Source of the DNA: an uncultured Clostridia bacterium
GTDB lineage: Bacteria; Bacillota; Clostridia; Christensenellales; UBA1242
DNA: 64,000 nt
Assembly: GCA_930979925.1 (NCBI GenBank)
Contig: CAKNIB010000001.1
Location: forward strand, 1-64,000
Direction of reading: 5' to 3'
Part shown: in pieces, positions 17,807 to 25,958 of the stretch
How positions within the stretch are numbered: position 1 is the stretch's first letter
Layout of the letters: each line of letters opens with the position of its first letter
Notes under the pieces: generated by a model
Seen by the model: only the letters and a program-made list of their open reading frames with translations
Database searches by the model: none
What the model was told of the DNA's origin: nothing
Program-made: the position numbers and the translations under genes

Positions 17807-19411
17807 ATGGCAAAAAATAGGTCAAAGGGTATAGAAAAGGAAAGTGCCTCAAATGCAGGTACTATTTTTGTGCAATCTGATATTGATGACCTATTAAATG
17901 ACAATCTAAATCAAACTCCAAACGAGGCAGAAAAAGAACTACCTCAGATAGAGGAGACTTTATCAAATGAAAAAGGTTTATCTAACGTTGAAGGAGAGCC
18001 AAGCGTTGATAACACTAAAGAATTAGAAGCGAGAAAGGTGGTAAAAGACGCACTAAAAACAAAAGAAAACATATTAGAAATAAAAGAAGATAACCACATC
18101 GAAAAATTAGAAAAAGAATATGTTGAAAGTGAGCTTACTCAAGAAATTGAGCCTAAGAAAGAAGAGATAAAACAGGGTGATAGTGATGTCAGTTCAATAG
18201 AGGTTCAGCGTAAAAAACTAAATGATGCCGAGCAGTCAGTTTCTAAGCATAACAGCAAAAAGAACAAGACACTAAATATAGTGTTTTTTATAGTAAACAT
18301 CCTAGTAGTTATAGGCATTTTAGTTTATCAACTTACCAAAGAGGGAGATATCAGCGTAGACGATATTACCTTTGACTTTGGCTATCTTTTCGTAACTATT
18401 TTGCTCTTTGGCGTAGTTATTTTTATAGATATGCTGGCAATAAGTTATCTTTTAAAACAGTCAACAGGCAAATGGCGACTGGGCTTTTGCTACAAAGTGG
18501 CAGAGATTGGTAGATATTATGATTGTGTCACGCCAACATCATCAGGCGGACAACCTTTTCAGATTTCATATTTAAAATCAAAGGGTATGCCACTACATAC
18601 CTCTCTCTCAATCCCACTTGCTAAGTATGAGTTTCAACAGATGGCGTGGGTGGTACTCAGCTTTATATGCTTAGTGATATCCTCGTCAAATGCCGACTAT
18701 GGTACCTTTGTATCGGTTACTAGTATAATTGGCTTTTGTTTGAGTGCCATTCTTTTTGGCTTTACAGTTTTTTTATCAGTTTGCAAAAGTTTTGGTAAAA
18801 AATTGGTAGTAAAAATACTCAAGCTTCTTCATAAAATGAAGATTGTCAAAAATTATGATAAGCAATACGAGAGAATAACAAAGTATATCAGCGACTTTCA
18901 AGACGTTATGAAACAGTACGCTAAATCACCAAAAGATATTATAGTTATGTTCTTTCTCAGCATACTAAAATATATTGTTAACTACTCAATGCCTTTCTTT
19001 ATTGTAAAACTTTTCTTGCCAAGCCTTTCTGTAAGTTATATTGACCTTTTCGTCATGACCATGCTAGTTGATATATCTTCTTCTTTCTTTCCATTGCCGG
19101 GCGGTACTGGACTTAATGAAATTTCCTTCACAACGGCGTTTGGAACGTTTATTAGCCAAGGTAATATTTTGGTTTTAGTACTTCTTGTTTGGAGATTTTT
19201 CTCCTATTATGCTTATCTATTGCAGGGGGTTTGCATTATTTCGTATGATATAGCCTATGGCAATAGAAAGTACAAATGGCAGGTTAAGCGAGATAAACTT
19301 GTCGAAGAAAGTATGATTTTCAAACAAAATCAGATAGACAAATTTAGGGCGGACCGTGCAAAAAGACGGAAGAACAAGCAAAAAAGCAGTAAAAATAGAG
19401 AATATTTATAG
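17807..19411 (+). CDS. LPG-synthase/flippase-like (UPF0104) membrane protein
   Basis: The 534-residue product has a charged, probably disordered N-terminal region (about 1-155, rich in Glu and Lys) followed by an eight-or-so-helix membrane domain of the lysylphosphatidylglycerol-synthase TM type. The family pattern is visible in CVTPTSSGGQPFQISYL (about 212-228) and in PLPGGTGLNE (about 425-434). Without a C-terminal aminoacyl-transferase domain it is more like the flippase-type UPF0104 proteins than MprF. The C-terminus is Lys/Arg-rich. The reading frame extends 84 nt upstream, but promoter position and lack of Shine-Dalgarno favour ATG 17807. The next gene follows after 23 nt. Confidence 0.75.
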   Translation: MAKNRSKGIEKESASNAGTIFVQSDIDDLLNDNLNQTPNEAEKELPQIEETLSNEKGLSNVEGEPSVDNTKELEARKVVKDALKTKENILEIKEDNHIEKLEKEYVESELTQEIEPKKEEIKQGDSDVSSIEVQRKKLNDAEQSVSKHNSKKNKTLNIVFFIVNILVVIGILVYQLTKEGDISVDDITFDFGYLFVTILLFGVVIFIDMLAISYLLKQSTGKWRLGFCYKVAEIGRYYDCVTPTSSGGQPFQISYLKSKGMPLHTSLSIPLAKYEFQQMAWVVLSFICLVISSSNADYGTFVSVTSIIGFCLSAILFGFTVFLSVCKSFGKKLVVKILKLLHKMKIVKNYDKQYERITKYISDFQDVMKQYAKSPKDIIVMFFLSILKYIVNYSMPFFIVKLFLPSLSVSYIDLFVMTMLVDISSSFFPLPGGTGLNEISFTTAFGTFISQGNILVLVLLVWRFFSYYAYLLQGVCIISYDIAYGNRKYKWQVKRDKLVEESMIFKQNQIDKFRADRAKRRKNKQKSSKNREYL

Positions 19412-19434
19412 CCCGCTTGTAACAAAATACAATT

Positions 19435-19989
19435 ATGAAGTTTACAAAGTCTAATTTTGGTTGGATATTTACCTGTTTTGCATTGGTTGTGCTACTTGGC
19501 ATTGCCATTTATCTTGGCGTGTCAGGTTGGTTTTTCAAAAATGACATTTCTTACACCACCGACCTCGAACTTGGCAAAACCGTCACTACAGATATTAAAA
19601 AGAACCAGGCAAGCGCGGTAACGCTCACGCTGGATGGTGCTTATCTTCCTGGTGAGCGTTTGCCACAAATAATCAGCGTGCGCAATGGCGATGGCGAAGA
19701 CAATGTATACCTTAGAGCGAAAATATATATCTATACAGGCACAAATATTACCATGGACATGGATATTGTCGAGACTGTCAACTGGACATATAATGAGAAC
19801 GATGGCTATTATTATCTAAATGATACCGTTTTGCCAAACGCCAAGGTAACATTATGCTCTCATGTCATTATGGGTGATGGAGATTTTTCAGGTTACACCA
19901 AATATCTTTTGACAGTTGTCTTTGAATCGTTGTCGGCAGAAGAGGACGTAGAGACAATTTGGGGAACAAATCCACTTGAAAGTGTTTGA
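19435..19989 (+). CDS. Membrane-anchored TasA/camelysin-like envelope protein (tentative)
   Basis: A 184-residue protein with an N-terminal hydrophobic segment (about 9-33) and an all-beta outer domain. The pattern VYLRAKIYIYTG followed by VNWTYNENDGYYYLNDTVLPNAKVT resembles SipW-processed TasA or camelysin-like proteins, where a W..ndGYYYy motif precedes a PG/PNA turn. No SipW-type peptidase lies nearby. No Shine-Dalgarno is seen before the ATG. The family call is from remembered pattern only. Confidence 0.5.
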   Translation: MKFTKSNFGWIFTCFALVVLLGIAIYLGVSGWFFKNDISYTTDLELGKTVTTDIKKNQASAVTLTLDGAYLPGERLPQIISVRNGDGEDNVYLRAKIYIYTGTNITMDMDIVETVNWTYNENDGYYYLNDTVLPNAKVTLCSHVIMGDGDFSGYTKYLLTVVFESLSAEEDVETIWGTNPLESV

Positions 19990-20066
19990 CAAAATATTCG
20001 AAAAAAGTTAGAATTATATAAATAGATATTTTATTTTTATTACACAAGAAAAAAGGAGATTTAATC

Positions 20067-20480
20067 ATGGCAAACGAGCTTCCACCAAAACGTCCAATTC
20101 CTCAAAAACCTAACATCCAAAGACCGCCTCAAAAACCTATTATAAATAAAGAGGCAATATCTAACACGCAGGAGAAACAGGCTGTAGGAGCACAAACTGA
20201 AAACCAATTTAAACAAGAAGAAATAAAAACTCAGATTGCAAACCAGAATGAAGAAATAAAAGCAGACAATTACGAACAGCAAGAAATCGTAGCAAATCCT
20301 CAGGACGAAAAAGAGCAAACAAAACAGGAAAAACAAATAGATAAAAATCAGCGCAAGCAAAAACCTCAGAAAGAGAAGAACGAAAACGCCGATAGCAAAT
20401 ATAAAACAATTATGTTTTCTATTCTTAGCTCATTGTGCTTTGTCGGCGCAATAGTATGTTTTGTCATGTTAATTATTTAA
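20067..20480 (+). CDS. Low-complexity Pro/Gln/Lys-rich tail-anchored protein
   Basis: Residues 1-110 are disordered and dominated by Pro, Lys, Gln, Glu and Asn, with imperfect repeats of PP/QKP in the first 30 residues. A single hydrophobic helix at about 114-136 ends the protein, so it should be tail-anchored with the long arm in the cytoplasm. An AAGGAG site lies 7 nt before the ATG. No family or function is recognisable. Confidence 0.65.
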   Translation: MANELPPKRPIPQKPNIQRPPQKPIINKEAISNTQEKQAVGAQTENQFKQEEIKTQIANQNEEIKADNYEQQEIVANPQDEKEQTKQEKQIDKNQRKQKPQKEKNENADSKYKTIMFSILSSLCFVGAIVCFVMLII

Positions 20481-20518
20481 ATTTTGACAAAATAAATAGA
20501 TAAAAGTGATATTTTAAG

Positions 20519-20557
20519 GTCAATCATTCTATTATGAAAAGAATGATTGGCTTTTTT
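20519..20557 (+). terminator. Terminator-like hairpin covering a start codon
   Basis: A 9-bp perfect stem (20521-20529 with 20541-20549), extendable by two pairs, closes an 11-nt loop that contains ATG 20534, and six Ts follow. It could end the upstream transcript or sequester the start of the following gene. Confidence 0.55.
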
Positions 20558-20983
20558 ATTATGATAATTTTACTTTTGTTAGTTGGCTTTATTAAAGAAG
20601 ATAACTTTAGCGCCTTTTATAGTTTTAGCAAAATGACATTGGTGACAACTGAGAAACTTGACAGCAAGGCAGAGCCAATTATAAGCGGAAATCAATATTA
20701 TTACACTTTTGAAAACACAAACGAAAATATTAAATTGCTAGAAGATAATTCTTTTGACTGCTATATTTTCTATTTTGATTTAGAGTTAAATGCCAATAAA
20801 TTAATGGAAAATTTTGACTATATCTACCAAGGCGGAAGCGCGCAAGATTATCTAATCTATTATGGATACTACAGTAATTTCAAAGACTATCGTTATGTTG
20901 ATGGCAAAAAGATAAATTTTCAGCTTGCAAAGACAGGTGAAGGCTGGATACTAGGCTTGCCTCTTATTGAAACAGGTTTTTAA
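20534..20983 (+). CDS. Small membrane-anchored protein of the sporulation cluster
   Basis: A 149-residue protein with an N-terminal hydrophobic helix (about 4-20). The C-terminal half has a YYGYYSNFKDYRYVDGKK segment and ends NFQLA...GWILGLPLIETGF, a pattern I associate with small YwmB-like proteins encoded near spoIID/spoIIQ; that link is weak. The start lies in a hairpin loop, and codons 4 and 10 are alternative ATGs. It precedes spoIIQ by 62 nt. Function unknown. Confidence 0.6.
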   Translation: MKRMIGFFIMIILLLLVGFIKEDNFSAFYSFSKMTLVTTEKLDSKAEPIISGNQYYYTFENTNENIKLLEDNSFDCYIFYFDLELNANKLMENFDYIYQGGSAQDYLIYYGYYSNFKDYRYVDGKKINFQLAKTGEGWILGLPLIETGF

Positions 20984-21045
20984 AAATTTAAAAATTAATG
21001 TATAAATCAAATATTTTGGTCAATAAATGCTGTAGGAGGTAAATC

Positions 21046-21609
21046 ATGGAAATAGGAAAAGAAAATAAATTTGTCGAGTTTATTAAAAAGTATGGCATTT
21101 ACGTAGCAGTAGGTGTTGTGGTATTTGCAGTAGCTCTTACTTTTACTCTTCTTGCAACGCTGAACGGAAGCGTGCCAACAGGAACAGGCAATTTACAATT
21201 TGTAATGCCAATGGAGAACGCATCTGTGATTAAAGACTACTCAGATACAGCATTGCAGAAAAACGAGACATTAAATCAGTGGGAGGCACACCTTGCAGTA
21301 GACCTAGCCTCAGAAAGTAGTGATGTTTTTGCCGTTCTTGACGGAACTGTAGCAAGCGTCGACTATAACTACGGCGATGGTTATACAATTACCATCAATC
21401 ACTCAGACGGGTTTGTCTCAATCTACTCATCGTTGCAAGAAGATACCGCCGTTAAAGAGGGTGATAACGTAGTTGCCGGACAAAAGATAGGCTCAGCAAG
21501 CGAAAGCTCTTCAAACGAACTCGACTTAGGCTCGCATTTACATTTCACACTTATGCTCAACGATGATTATGTTGACCCTAATGATTATTTAAGCTTGCAA
21601 GCAAAATAA
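21046..21609 (+). CDS. spoIIQ: SpoIIQ-like M23 (LytM) peptidase
   Basis: The 187-residue protein has an N-terminal membrane helix (about 17-38) and a LytM domain. The zinc ligands are H82 and D86 (HLAVD) and H166 in the H164-L-H166 pair, so the site appears intact, as in clostridial SpoIIQ and unlike the degenerate Bacillus protein. SpoIIQ acts in the forespore membrane, pairing with SpoIIIAH to join the two cells during engulfment. spoIIID lies close downstream, which matches the spoIIQ-spoIIID neighbourhood in clostridia. An AGGAGGT site precedes the ATG. A GTATA at 21000 with GG at 21018 hints at a sigma-F promoter, but the spacing is short. A vegetative M23 hydrolase is the alternative. 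Confidence 0.75.
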   Translation: MEIGKENKFVEFIKKYGIYVAVGVVVFAVALTFTLLATLNGSVPTGTGNLQFVMPMENASVIKDYSDTALQKNETLNQWEAHLAVDLASESSDVFAVLDGTVASVDYNYGDGYTITINHSDGFVSIYSSLQEDTAVKEGDNVVAGQKIGSASESSSNELDLGSHLHFTLMLNDDYVDPNDYLSLQAK

Positions 21610-21635
21610 ATTGCATAATCTAATGAAAAATATTG

Positions 21636-21665
21636 GCGCAAACAGTTTGTGTTTGCGCTTTTTAA
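21636..21665 (+). terminator. Intrinsic terminator after spoIIQ
   Basis: An 8-bp GC-rich stem (21636-21643 with 21651-21658) and 7-nt loop are followed by five Ts. Confidence 0.9.
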
Positions 21666-21765
21666 TTATTGGTTTTAAAGATGTTTTAATCATGAGAAAC
21701 TAAAATTTATAATATTTTCTAATTGAAATTTCTTTTTTGCATATTATATATTGTAATTTTGATTT

Positions 21766-21794
21766 ACAAATTATAATTTTTATGTTATAATGAC
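21766..21794 (+). promoter_or_regulatory. Sigma-A promoter of acpP
   Basis: TTTACA and TATAAT separated by 17 bp end just before the GGAGGT ribosome binding site, so the leader is only about 12-15 nt. The position fixes the start at ATG 21808 rather than the in-frame ATG at 21790, which overlaps the -10 box. Confidence 0.7.
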
Positions 21795-21807
21795 CATGGA
21801 GGTTAAT

Positions 21808-22044
21808 ATGAACACTATCGACAAAGTGAAAAAGATAATAGCTGAGCAGTTATGCATTTCAACTGATGACATATCAGATACAGCTAATGTGGTTGAAGAT
21901 TTAGGAGCTGACTCTCTCGACATTGTTGAGCTTTTAATGACATTTGAAGATGAGTTTAAAGTTTCTATCCCTGACGACAAACTTGAAGAACTTAAGTCAA
22001 TTCCACAGATTGTTAAGGTGATAGACGAATATACAAAAAAGTAA
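21808..22044 (+). CDS. acpP: Acyl carrier protein
   Basis: A 78-residue acidic helical protein with the 4'-phosphopantetheine attachment serine S36 in DLGADSLDIVEL. ACP carries acyl intermediates in fatty-acid synthesis and related pathways. The start follows GGAGGT and gives a normal-length ACP. The location is unusual: no fab genes are near, and it stands alone with its own promoter and terminator between spoIIQ and spoIIID. It may be the housekeeping ACP or a specialised second copy. Confidence 0.9.
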   Translation: MNTIDKVKKIIAEQLCISTDDISDTANVVEDLGADSLDIVELLMTFEDEFKVSIPDDKLEELKSIPQIVKVIDEYTKK

Positions 22045-22080
22045 TTTAAGATAAGGATGCAAATGATTTTGTGTAAGATA

Positions 22081-22112
22081 AAAATTTCGCGATAAGTTTT
22101 CGCGATTTTTTT
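22081..22112 (+). terminator. Intrinsic terminator after acpP
   Basis: A TCGCGA stem (22087-22092 with 22100-22105) extended by A-T pairs is followed by seven Ts. Confidence 0.75.
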
Positions 22113-22247
22113 ATGGGCAAAGCTTTTTCCTTAAAATAAATAATTGACAGACCTTTTTAAATTATCCAAATCTGATAAACATAATTCCATTCTACAAAAT
22201 CTGACATAACTTGACAAATTCTTTCATATTTTAAAGTGGAGGCTTAT

Positions 22248-22514
22248 ATGAAAGAAGATTTGGAAGAGCGAATTCGAATGTTTGCAAATCACATATTGCA
22301 AACTCATGATACCATAAGAAAGACAGCAAATATATATGGCTATAGTAAAAGCACCATCCACAATGATGTATCTGTAAGACTTAGAAAACTAGATTTTCAA
22401 CTTTATCAAGAGACAAAGAAGGTACTTGACGAAAACTTTGCCGAGAAACACTTGCGTGGCGGTGAGGCAACAAAGAAAAAGTATCAAGAAAAAGAAGAAG
22501 ACTTAAACTTGTAA
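22248..22514 (+). CDS. spoIIID: Sporulation transcription factor SpoIIID
   Basis: An 88-residue DNA-binding regulator of the mother-cell (sigma-E) programme. The helix-turn-helix reads IRKTANIYGYSKSTIHNDVSVRL, and the family-specific ending KHLRGGEATKKKY is present, which makes the identification firm. The frame extends upstream to a GTG at 22236, but that GTG is part of the GGAGG site; ATG 22248 gives the normal length. Upstream, CATATTTT (about 22225-22232) with an ATAAC element 14 nt before could be a sigma-E promoter, as expected for this gene. Confidence 0.95.
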   Translation: MKEDLEERIRMFANHILQTHDTIRKTANIYGYSKSTIHNDVSVRLRKLDFQLYQETKKVLDENFAEKHLRGGEATKKKYQEKEEDLNL

Positions 22515-22530
22515 AAACATATAAAAGGAC

Positions 22531-22589
22531 AAAAAAGATAGGCATAATTAAAGTGTCAAACCACTTAAAAGCAAAAACCTATCTTTTTT
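22531..22589. terminator. Bidirectional terminator between spoIIID and fba
   Basis: A perfect 12-bp outer stem (22531-22542 with 22578-22589) encloses a small inner hairpin (22551-22555 with 22562-22566). The A-run and T-run suit both converging genes. Confidence 0.8.
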
Positions 22590-22591
22590 TA

Positions 22592-23503
22592 TTATAATTT
22601 TGAGAAAAATAAGTTCTCTATTTTGTCTTTTACAAGCTCTTTTATATTTTCTCGACCCTTGCCAAGATATTTCCTCAAATCAAAAACCTCAGGATTTTGA
22701 GTTAAAACCTCTCTCACACCAGCAGTCATAGCAAGTCTAAGGTCGGTGTCTGTATTAATTTTAACAATATTGTGCTCTTTTACCGCCTTTACAATCAGTT
22801 CTCTTGGCACTCCAAGAGGGTTATTAAGCTTGCCACCAAATTTATTAATCTGGTCAACATAATATTTATCAACAGTAGAAGCTCCATGCAATACTAGAGG
22901 AAATGAGCCAACTTCTCTTTCAATCTCGCTTAATATATCAAACCTTAAAGTTTGCTCTCCACTATACTTGTACGCACCATGACTTGTGCCAATAGCAACA
23001 GCCAGCAAATCTACTCCAGTTTTTTCAATAAAAACCTTTGCAAGTTTTGGATTTGTGTAATGCTGTTTCTCTACCTCGACATTATCCTCAATTCCTTTGA
23101 TTTGACCAAGCTCGCCTTCAACTAAAATGTTTTTTGGGTGAGCCATCTCGCAAACTTCTTTAGTAATTGTTATGTTCTCTTCAAGCCCAAGCGCGCTACC
23201 ATCTATCATTACGCTGTCAAAATCAAGCTCTATTGCCTTTTTGCATACTTCAACGCTTTTTCCGTGGTCAAGATGCAAAAACAGAAAAGGATAATCTTCT
23301 CGCACAGCATTGGCAAGTGCTTTTACAACTTTTCCGCCCATGTACTCAAGCGCGCCTTCACTTACAGAAATGATTGCAGGAGAACGACACTCTTTGCATC
23401 CTTCAGCGATGGCTTGCAGACTCTCCATGTTATTAAAGTTAAAGGCGCCAAGTGCAAAACCTTCATTTAATGCCTTATCAATATAGTATTTTAGATTGTT
23501 CAT
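22592..23503 (-). CDS. fba: Class II fructose-bisphosphate aldolase
   Basis: The 303-residue zinc-dependent aldolase of glycolysis and gluconeogenesis. Family motifs are clear: FNFNN near the N-terminus, HLDHG with the zinc-binding histidines (about 77-81), VEGELG, AIGTSHGAYK, LHGAS and INTDTDLR. The related tagatose-bisphosphate and ketose-bisphosphate aldolases share these motifs, but the length and the VEGELG/GTSHG segments fit Fba. The start follows GAGGT. It is divergent from a lipoprotein gene across a short shared promoter region. Confidence 0.95.
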   Translation of the reverse strand: MNNLKYYIDKALNEGFALGAFNFNNMESLQAIAEGCKECRSPAIISVSEGALEYMGGKVVKALANAVREDYPFLFLHLDHGKSVEVCKKAIELDFDSVMIDGSALGLEENITITKEVCEMAHPKNILVEGELGQIKGIEDNVEVEKQHYTNPKLAKVFIEKTGVDLLAVAIGTSHGAYKYSGEQTLRFDILSEIEREVGSFPLVLHGASTVDKYYVDQINKFGGKLNNPLGVPRELIVKAVKEHNIVKINTDTDLRLAMTAGVREVLTQNPEVFDLRKYLGKGRENIKELVKDKIENLFFSKL

Positions 23504-23518
23504 AACTACCTCTAAAAA

Positions 23519-23547
23519 ATTTTAACACATTTTTTATTTTTTGACAA
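23519..23547 (-). promoter_or_regulatory. Sigma-A promoter of fba
   Basis: On the minus strand TTGTCA (23547-23542) and TAAAAT (23524-23519) are 17 bp apart. The -35 box overlaps a plus-strand TTGACA (23541-23546) lying before the divergent lipoprotein gene, which has no good -10 at the standard distance. Confidence 0.75.
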
Positions 23548-23572
23548 CATATTGTTATTAAAGAGGTGAAAA

Positions 23573-24247
23573 ATGAAGAAAAAAATTGCTATTTTCTGTG
23601 CTAGCTTTTTAATAGCACTTTGTCCAGTTTTTCTTGTAGGCTGCAATCAAAGCTCTGATATCGAAGATAATATGAGCGAGATAACTAAGATTTATTATCA
23701 AGGCGGGGATGCAAATAATGATGTGAGGGCGTCTATAAGTGTTGGACAACGTGAAAAGGACCCATATATTATAGACGGCTATCAAAATGGCATTTGTGAC
23801 TTTTCTTTGATTGCTGTTAACTTTAATAAACAACTCGAAGAGGAGACAATTGAAACTAGCTTGACAATAAATGGGGATGTTCAAAACTTTACCATGTATT
23901 TAAATCCGGTCAACCATTTTTACATGGCTGACCTTGGCTATGCGTTAGGCGAAAACGACAGTATAAGCCTTGCCTATCAAGAGTTTAATATAGATTTTTA
24001 CAACATAAGTAAAGATTTTGTTATTTCGTGGGAGCAAGCTTTGACCATAGCAGAGGAAACCCTAGGGGAGAAGCTTTCATCATTTTATCAAGGTAAAAAT
24101 TTTGAAGGTGAGTGTTATTTAAAAATACTAACAGAGCAAAATGATAGCTTTGACGACTTATTTTGGTATTTTTCGGCAGTATCTAGAGAGGGTGAGACTA
24201 TAAATGTGGTTATAAGCGTAGACAGCGGAGAGGTTCTTGCAGGTTAA
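23573..24247 (+). CDS. Small lipoprotein with C-terminal PepSY-like segment
   Basis: A 224-residue lipoprotein with lipobox FLVGC (C at residue 24). The C-terminal 75 residues (ISWEQALTIAEETLG through VISVDSGEVLAG) follow the PepSY-type pattern of a helix then a sheet ending in a D.G.V strand. AGAGGTG precedes the ATG. It is monocistronic and divergent from fba. Function unknown; PepSY domains often inhibit peptidases. Confidence 0.65.
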   Translation: MKKKIAIFCASFLIALCPVFLVGCNQSSDIEDNMSEITKIYYQGGDANNDVRASISVGQREKDPYIIDGYQNGICDFSLIAVNFNKQLEEETIETSLTINGDVQNFTMYLNPVNHFYMADLGYALGENDSISLAYQEFNIDFYNISKDFVISWEQALTIAEETLGEKLSSFYQGKNFEGECYLKILTEQNDSFDDLFWYFSAVSREGETINVVISVDSGEVLAG

Positions 24248-24331
24248 ACTTGGCTCGCCTTAAAGTTTTTCGTTTTATAAGTCTTTTTAGGCTCGCCAGG
24301 ACATAGTTTTTCTAAAATTAGCCATATTTTG

Positions 24332-24360
24332 TTGTTAAAGCTAGATAATTTTGTTATAAT
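24332..24360 (+). promoter_or_regulatory. Leaderless sigma-A promoter of hflX
   Basis: TTGTTA (24332-24337), a 17-bp spacer and TATAAT (24355-24360) are followed by exactly 6 nt and ATG 24367. No Shine-Dalgarno is present. Confidence 0.75.
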
Positions 24361-24366
24361 TATCCT

Positions 24367-25479
24367 ATGAAAATGACAAACACAAAACAAGAAAAAGAGA
24401 ATGCGATAATTGTAGCCGTTTGCACTAAAAAGGGTGATGCTTTGACAAGAAAACTCGACGAGATAGTCAGGCTTTCTGAGTCTGCCGGGCTCAATGTAGT
24501 GCAGGAGTTTTATCAAATTATAAAAGATTTTAACAAAGCTACCGTGCTTGGGAGCGGTAAAGTTAAAGAGATAAAGGACTATATAAATACCTGTGAGGCT
24601 GAGATAGACGTTGTTATAATAGACTATCCTCTAAGTGGCTCGCAAATGAAAAATTTAAGAAAGGAGTTTGGTGTCAAGGTACTAGATAGAATAGGTCTTA
24701 TTATAGATATCTTTGCATCCCGCGCTCAGTCAAGAGAGGCAAAATTACAGGTAAAACTGGCTCAAGATTACTATATTTTGCCAAAATTATCAGAATTTCA
24801 AGGCACTAGCGGTCGTTTTGGTAATGCAGGCGTGGGTATGAGAGGACCAGGCGAGACTAAACTTGAGCTTAACAGACGAGTTCTTGATAAAGAAATGGAG
24901 TCACTCAAAAAACAAATAGAAAAGATAAAATCTCAGCGTCAAGCGACGAGAAAAGAAAGACTAAAATCAGACTTACCAAAGATAGCACTTGTAGGATATA
25001 CCAACGCAGGCAAATCTAGCCTATTAAACGCACTTGTCAAAGAAAATATTTATGCTGATGATAGATATTTTGCAACGCTTGACACAACTACAAGAAAGCT
25101 TTACTTATCAGACAACAAATATGCCATTATCACAGATACTGTAGGTTTTATCTCTGACCTTCCTCATCAACTTGTGGACGCTTTTTCGTCAACTCTAGAG
25201 GAGGCAGTGGACGCCGATTTAATACTCCACGTTGTTGACATTTCCCTTAGCAAAGAGGAAGGCGGACAAAAGGAGTATCAGGCAAATATGAAGGTAACAG
25301 GCGACCTTCTTGACAAGCTTGGTGCGACAAAAAATAGAATAGTTGTTTATAATAAATGCGACTTACTAGACAAGCCAATTTTACTCAAAAATGACGAAAT
25401 TTTAGTTTCAACCAAAACGAAAAAAGGATTAGATATTCTATTAAATACAATCAAGAAAAATTTATATATTGAAAATTAA
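24367..25479 (+). CDS. hflX: Ribosome-splitting GTPase HflX
   Basis: A 370-residue GTPase that binds the large ribosomal subunit and splits stalled or idle ribosomes. The N-terminal HflX domain (about 1-190) has the GPGETKLELNRR signature, followed by a coiled coil and the G domain with G1 GYTNAGKSS (210-218), G3 DTVGFI and G4 NKCD. It lacks the longer C-terminal extension of Escherichia coli HflX but is typical of Bacillota. Expressed from its own leaderless promoter, so translation would be Shine-Dalgarno independent. Confidence 0.95.
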   Translation: MKMTNTKQEKENAIIVAVCTKKGDALTRKLDEIVRLSESAGLNVVQEFYQIIKDFNKATVLGSGKVKEIKDYINTCEAEIDVVIIDYPLSGSQMKNLRKEFGVKVLDRIGLIIDIFASRAQSREAKLQVKLAQDYYILPKLSEFQGTSGRFGNAGVGMRGPGETKLELNRRVLDKEMESLKKQIEKIKSQRQATRKERLKSDLPKIALVGYTNAGKSSLLNALVKENIYADDRYFATLDTTTRKLYLSDNKYAIITDTVGFISDLPHQLVDAFSSTLEEAVDADLILHVVDISLSKEEGGQKEYQANMKVTGDLLDKLGATKNRIVVYNKCDLLDKPILLKNDEILVSTKTKKGLDILLNTIKKNLYIEN

Positions 25480-25496
25480 AAGATAAATAAAAAAGC

Positions 25497-25523
25497 GGAT
25501 AAATAATTTTTATCCATTTTTTT
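25497..25523 (+). terminator. Terminator after hflX
   Basis: A 6-bp stem (25497-25502 with 25510-25515) is followed by a T-rich run. It is weak, but sits 17 nt after the stop codon. Confidence 0.5.
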
Positions 25524-25542
25524 ATATAATAAAAATTAAATT

Positions 25543-25770
25543 TTATTTTTTAGCCTTCATATCTTGCTGATAAACTTCATTGAGCTTTTTTACCAAAAAA
25601 TCAACGTCTACTTCATGCACATTTGCCGCTTCTTCAACCGTTTCTTCAAGCCCTAAATGGCAAAAAATGCAATGCATACCAAACCCCATAAAAACGTCTC
25701 CTAAGTTTTCGTCAAGTTGTAGTACATCGTCTATAATCATATCTTTAGTTATTTTTTCTTCTTTTTTCAT
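25543..25770 (-). CDS. DUF1858 redox-disulfide domain protein
   Basis: A 75-residue protein consisting of a single DUF1858 domain. The CIFC pair (C34 and C37, in GMHCIFCHLG) is the family's conserved CxxC. These small proteins are common in anaerobes and are associated by name with hybrid-cluster proteins; their role is presumed redox. No Shine-Dalgarno precedes the ATG, and a strong promoter ends 6 nt upstream, so the message should be leaderless. Confidence 0.85.
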   Translation of the reverse strand: MKKEEKITKDMIIDDVLQLDENLGDVFMGFGMHCIFCHLGLEETVEEAANVHEVDVDFLVKKLNEVYQQDMKAKK

Positions 25771-25776
25771 GCAATA

Positions 25777-25804
25777 ATTATATCACAAAAATAGAAAAAG
25801 TCAA
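25777..25804 (-). promoter_or_regulatory. Leaderless sigma-A promoter of the DUF1858 gene
   Basis: On the minus strand TTGACT (25804-25799), a 16-bp spacer and TATAAT (25782-25777) are followed by 6 nt and the ATG at 25770. Confidence 0.8.
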
Positions 25805-25958
25805 ATAATAAATAAAAATAAAAATAATTTTTGCAATAAAAATATTTATAAAAATTAAAAAATTAAATAAAAAATGTTATTTTATTGCAAAAAATATATA
25901 TTTTTGCATATTTTTGTCTATTAAACATAATTTAAAAATATTTTGTATATCTTATAGC

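Noticed and set aside
21000..21030. Sigma-F promoter for spoIIQ
   Set aside because: The -35-like GTATA and the GG of the -10 are only 13 bp apart and the -10 matches poorly; not strong enough to list as a feature.
22210..22222. TTGACA before spoIIID as a sigma-A promoter
   Set aside because: No -10 box at 16-18 bp; the sequence there is the ribosome binding site.
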